7,481 nt of DNA from an uncultured Chromatiaceae bacterium (GTDB lineage: Bacteria; Pseudomonadota; Gammaproteobacteria; Enterobacterales; Alteromonadaceae). A model generated the notes under the pieces. The model worked only from the letters and a program-made list of their open reading frames with translations. It was not told where the DNA came from and made no database searches. Numbering within the stretch: position 1 is the first letter of the stretch; the number at the start of each line of letters is the position of its first letter. The translations under genes were made by a program, and so were the position numbers. Location: assembly GCA_946481195.1 (NCBI GenBank), contig CAMLNG010000169.1, positions 1-7,481 on the forward strand. The letters are read 5' to 3'. Below, in pieces: positions 6,079 through 7,481 of the stretch.

Positions 6079-7058
6079 CAGAGGACCTACCGGTCATCTT
6101 ACTGGTCGACGATGAACCGACCAACCTGCGGGTATTACGGACCGTGCTCAATGACTTGTACCGCCTGCTCTTTGCCAAAAATGGCCAGGAAGCGCTGCAA
6201 CTGGCCGCCGAACATCAGCCGGATCTGGTGCTGCTCGATGTGATGATGCCGGGGATGACCGGCTTTGAAGTCTGCACAGCACTGAAAGCAAATAGCCAGA
6301 CCCAGCATATTCCGGTGATTTTTGTTACAGCGCTGCGCGATGAAATTGATGAAACCCAGGGCTTTGACGTCGGGGCCGTCGATTACATTACTAAACCTAT
6401 CAGCCCCGCCGTGGTGCGGGCGCGGGTGAAAACCCATCTGTCGCTGGTCCAGGCCGAAGAACTGAAAAAAACCCGGCTACAGATTATTCAGCGACTGGGT
6501 CGCGCTGCTGAGTACCGTGACAACGAAACCGGCCTGCATATTTTACGGATGAGCCATTTTTCGCAAGTCATTGCGCTCGCTTATGGTTTAAGCCCAAAAC
6601 GGGCCGAAGATTTATTACATGCTGCGCCGATGCATGACATCGGCAAAATCGGTATCCGCGATGATATTTTGCTCAAACCCGGCAAACTGACCGAAGATGA
6701 ATTTCGGGAGATGCAGCGTCACCCGCTGATTGGCGCCGAGATCTTAGGCGACGCAGATTCACATCTGCTGCAACTGGCGCAGCAAGTTGCACTGTATCAC
6801 CACGAAAAGTGGGACGGCACCGGCTATCCGCATGGTCTGAAAGGTGAAGAAATTCCGTTAGAAGCACGCATCGTGGCGCTTTGTGACGTGTTTGACGCCC
6901 TGACCAGCACCCGCCCCTACAAAAGTGCCTGGAGTGTCGAAGACACTTTGGCCCACCTGCAAGCGCAAAAAGGCCGGCATTTTGACCCGCAACTGGTGGA
7001 TTTACTCGAACAGGAATTGCCGAAGATCCTGGAGATCCGCGCGCGCTGGGCTGAATGA
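6075..7058 (+). CDS. Response regulator with HD-GYP c-di-GMP phosphodiesterase (RpfG-like)
   Basis: This 327-residue cytosolic protein has a receiver domain (about 6-122: acidic pair D12/D13, phospho-acceptor D55 in LLDVMMPG, T85, K107) joined by a helical linker (123-140) to an HD-GYP domain (140-325). The HD-GYP signature is complete: HDIGK at 187-191 and HHEKWDGTGYP at 242-252. The metal-ligand set E151, H155, H187, D188, K191, H216, H242, H243 and D271 is all present, so an active enzyme degrading c-di-GMP to pGpG or GMP is expected. The architecture equals RpfG and the many proteins annotated as two-component regulators with HD-GYP. It is translationally coupled to the hybrid kinase, whose Hpt His969 is the likely phosphate donor for D55. 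Phosphorylation probably switches phosphodiesterase activity (inference). The stop codon falls in the loop of a hairpin. Confidence 0.95.
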   Translation: MTEDLPVILLVDDEPTNLRVLRTVLNDLYRLLFAKNGQEALQLAAEHQPDLVLLDVMMPGMTGFEVCTALKANSQTQHIPVIFVTALRDEIDETQGFDVGAVDYITKPISPAVVRARVKTHLSLVQAEELKKTRLQIIQRLGRAAEYRDNETGLHILRMSHFSQVIALAYGLSPKRAEDLLHAAPMHDIGKIGIRDDILLKPGKLTEDEFREMQRHPLIGAEILGDADSHLLQLAQQVALYHHEKWDGTGYPHGLKGEEIPLEARIVALCDVFDALTSTRPYKSAWSVEDTLAHLQAQKGRHFDPQLVDLLEQELPKILEIRARWAE

Positions 7059-7069
7059 TTCGGCCCAGC
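7045..7069. terminator. Hairpin over the HD-GYP stop codon, between convergent genes
   Basis: GCTGGGCTGAA (7045-7055) pairs with TTCGGCCCAGC (7059-7069), with one T-G wobble, around the triloop TGA, which is the stop codon itself. Plus-strand bases after it (ATTCTGTACTT) are only weakly T-rich, and the minus-strand side has no T-run. It may act as a weak terminator or as an mRNA 3'-end stabiliser for the kinase/HD-GYP transcript. Confidence 0.5.
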
Positions 7070-7094
7070 ATTCTGTACTTGCGCACACTTATCT

Positions 7095-7481
7095 TCAGGA
7101 AACCGGCTCATCCCACTGCAGATTGTCAAAATCGGTTGCTAACAACACAAAACTGACCGCCGCCAGCAGATCTTGTTCCACTACAGGACTTTGCTTCCAG
7201 ACCAGCACCCGACCTGCATTGACTTTCTCCACCGACCATAACAACTGCTGTTGTTTTTTCAGATGAAAGCCCACGGGGACAGCGCTACTGAATAAGCCGC
7301 CTTCCAGCTGATGCTCAGATGTGATCTCGTACACGGCTCCGGCACTGACCAGCTGGCCTGACAGACGATTCAGCTTGTCCTGTCGTAGCGACAGTTCGCC
7401 CTGATGCTGGCCGGAAAACACACAGGACAATAGCGGCAGGTTGCCAAAGCTTGGGTCCAGCGACAGGCTGCTTTTACTGAC
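7095..7481 (-). CDS. Hypothetical protein, C-terminal part (5' end off the window)
   Basis: The minus strand is open from the window edge (7481) to TGA at 7095-7097, giving the last 128 residues of a protein with no ATG in this frame. The TTG at 7430 has no Shine-Dalgarno site and is probably internal. The gene converges on the HD-GYP gene with 36 bases between stops. I do not recognise the family. The sequence is an alternation of short hydrophobic and polar stretches, probably mostly beta-strand (for example AGAVYEITSEHQLEGG, GRVLVWKQSPVV, LAAVSFVLLATDF), without an obvious membrane segment or catalytic motif. The conservative, ungapped open frame and convergent placement support a real gene, but the plus strand also carries an overlapping frame over part of this region. 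Confidence 0.62.
   Translation of the reverse strand, partial: VSKSSLSLDPSFGNLPLLSCVFSGQHQGELSLRQDKLNRLSGQLVSAGAVYEITSEHQLEGGLFSSAVPVGFHLKKQQQLLWSVEKVNAGRVLVWKQSPVVEQDLLAAVSFVLLATDFDNLQWDEPVS

Noticed and set aside
6673..7086. Minus-strand open frame opposite the HD-GYP domain
   Set aside because: The plus strand encodes a fully conserved catalytic domain here; the reverse translation has no recognisable features.
6925..7266. Plus-strand open frame running past the HD-GYP stop
   Set aside because: It overlaps the conserved end of the HD-GYP gene out of frame, has no ribosome site, and gives a low-complexity, Cys/Ser/Thr-rich translation.

Overview
The window looks like chromosomal DNA of a Gram-negative gammaproteobacterium. 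Moderate GC, glutamine-rich proteins with many CAA/CAG codons, and dense multi-domain c-di-GMP signalling genes recall Alteromonadales/Chromatiales such as Rheinheimera or Alishewanella. That placement is an impression from protein style, not a search result. There are no rRNA or tRNA genes, CRISPR arrays or insertion sequences, and no stretch over 300 bases lacks a gene.

Layout: (1) The left edge cuts into a membrane-anchored diguanylate cyclase (Y_Y_Y sensor domain, one membrane helix, GGDEF domain with GGEEF active site and RxxD I-site) that ends at 1072. (2) A TetR-family repressor (1191-1817) is followed by a short-chain dehydrogenase/reductase (SDR, 1907-2614). Each has its own promoter, and each promoter carries a nearly identical inverted repeat, ATATGAT-N4-ATCATAT, lying over a TATGAT -10 box. 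This is strong internal evidence for an autoregulated TetR/SDR regulon. A GC-rich hairpin closes the unit. (3) A 1110-residue hybrid histidine kinase (2746-6078) has an MHYT membrane domain, two PAS domains, HisKA, HATPase, receiver and Hpt. It overlaps by ATGA a response regulator with an HD-GYP c-di-GMP phosphodiesterase domain (6075-7058). (4) The right edge holds the 3' end of an unrecognised gene on the minus strand (7095-7481), convergent with the HD-GYP gene. A hairpin spans the HD-GYP stop codon.

How it works together (inference): the kinase/HD-GYP pair has the domain order of RpfC/RpfG, but the RpfC sensor is replaced by an MHYT domain plus a PAS domain that keeps the FixL haem-ligand and distal-pocket residues. 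The simplest reading is a gas- or redox-sensing phosphorelay, His544 to Asp827 to His969 to Asp55 of the partner, controlling c-di-GMP breakdown. The upstream GGDEF protein makes the same messenger but is separated by the TetR/SDR unit and is probably transcribed independently. The TetR/SDR pair looks like a substrate- or electrophile-inducible detoxification unit unrelated to the c-di-GMP genes.
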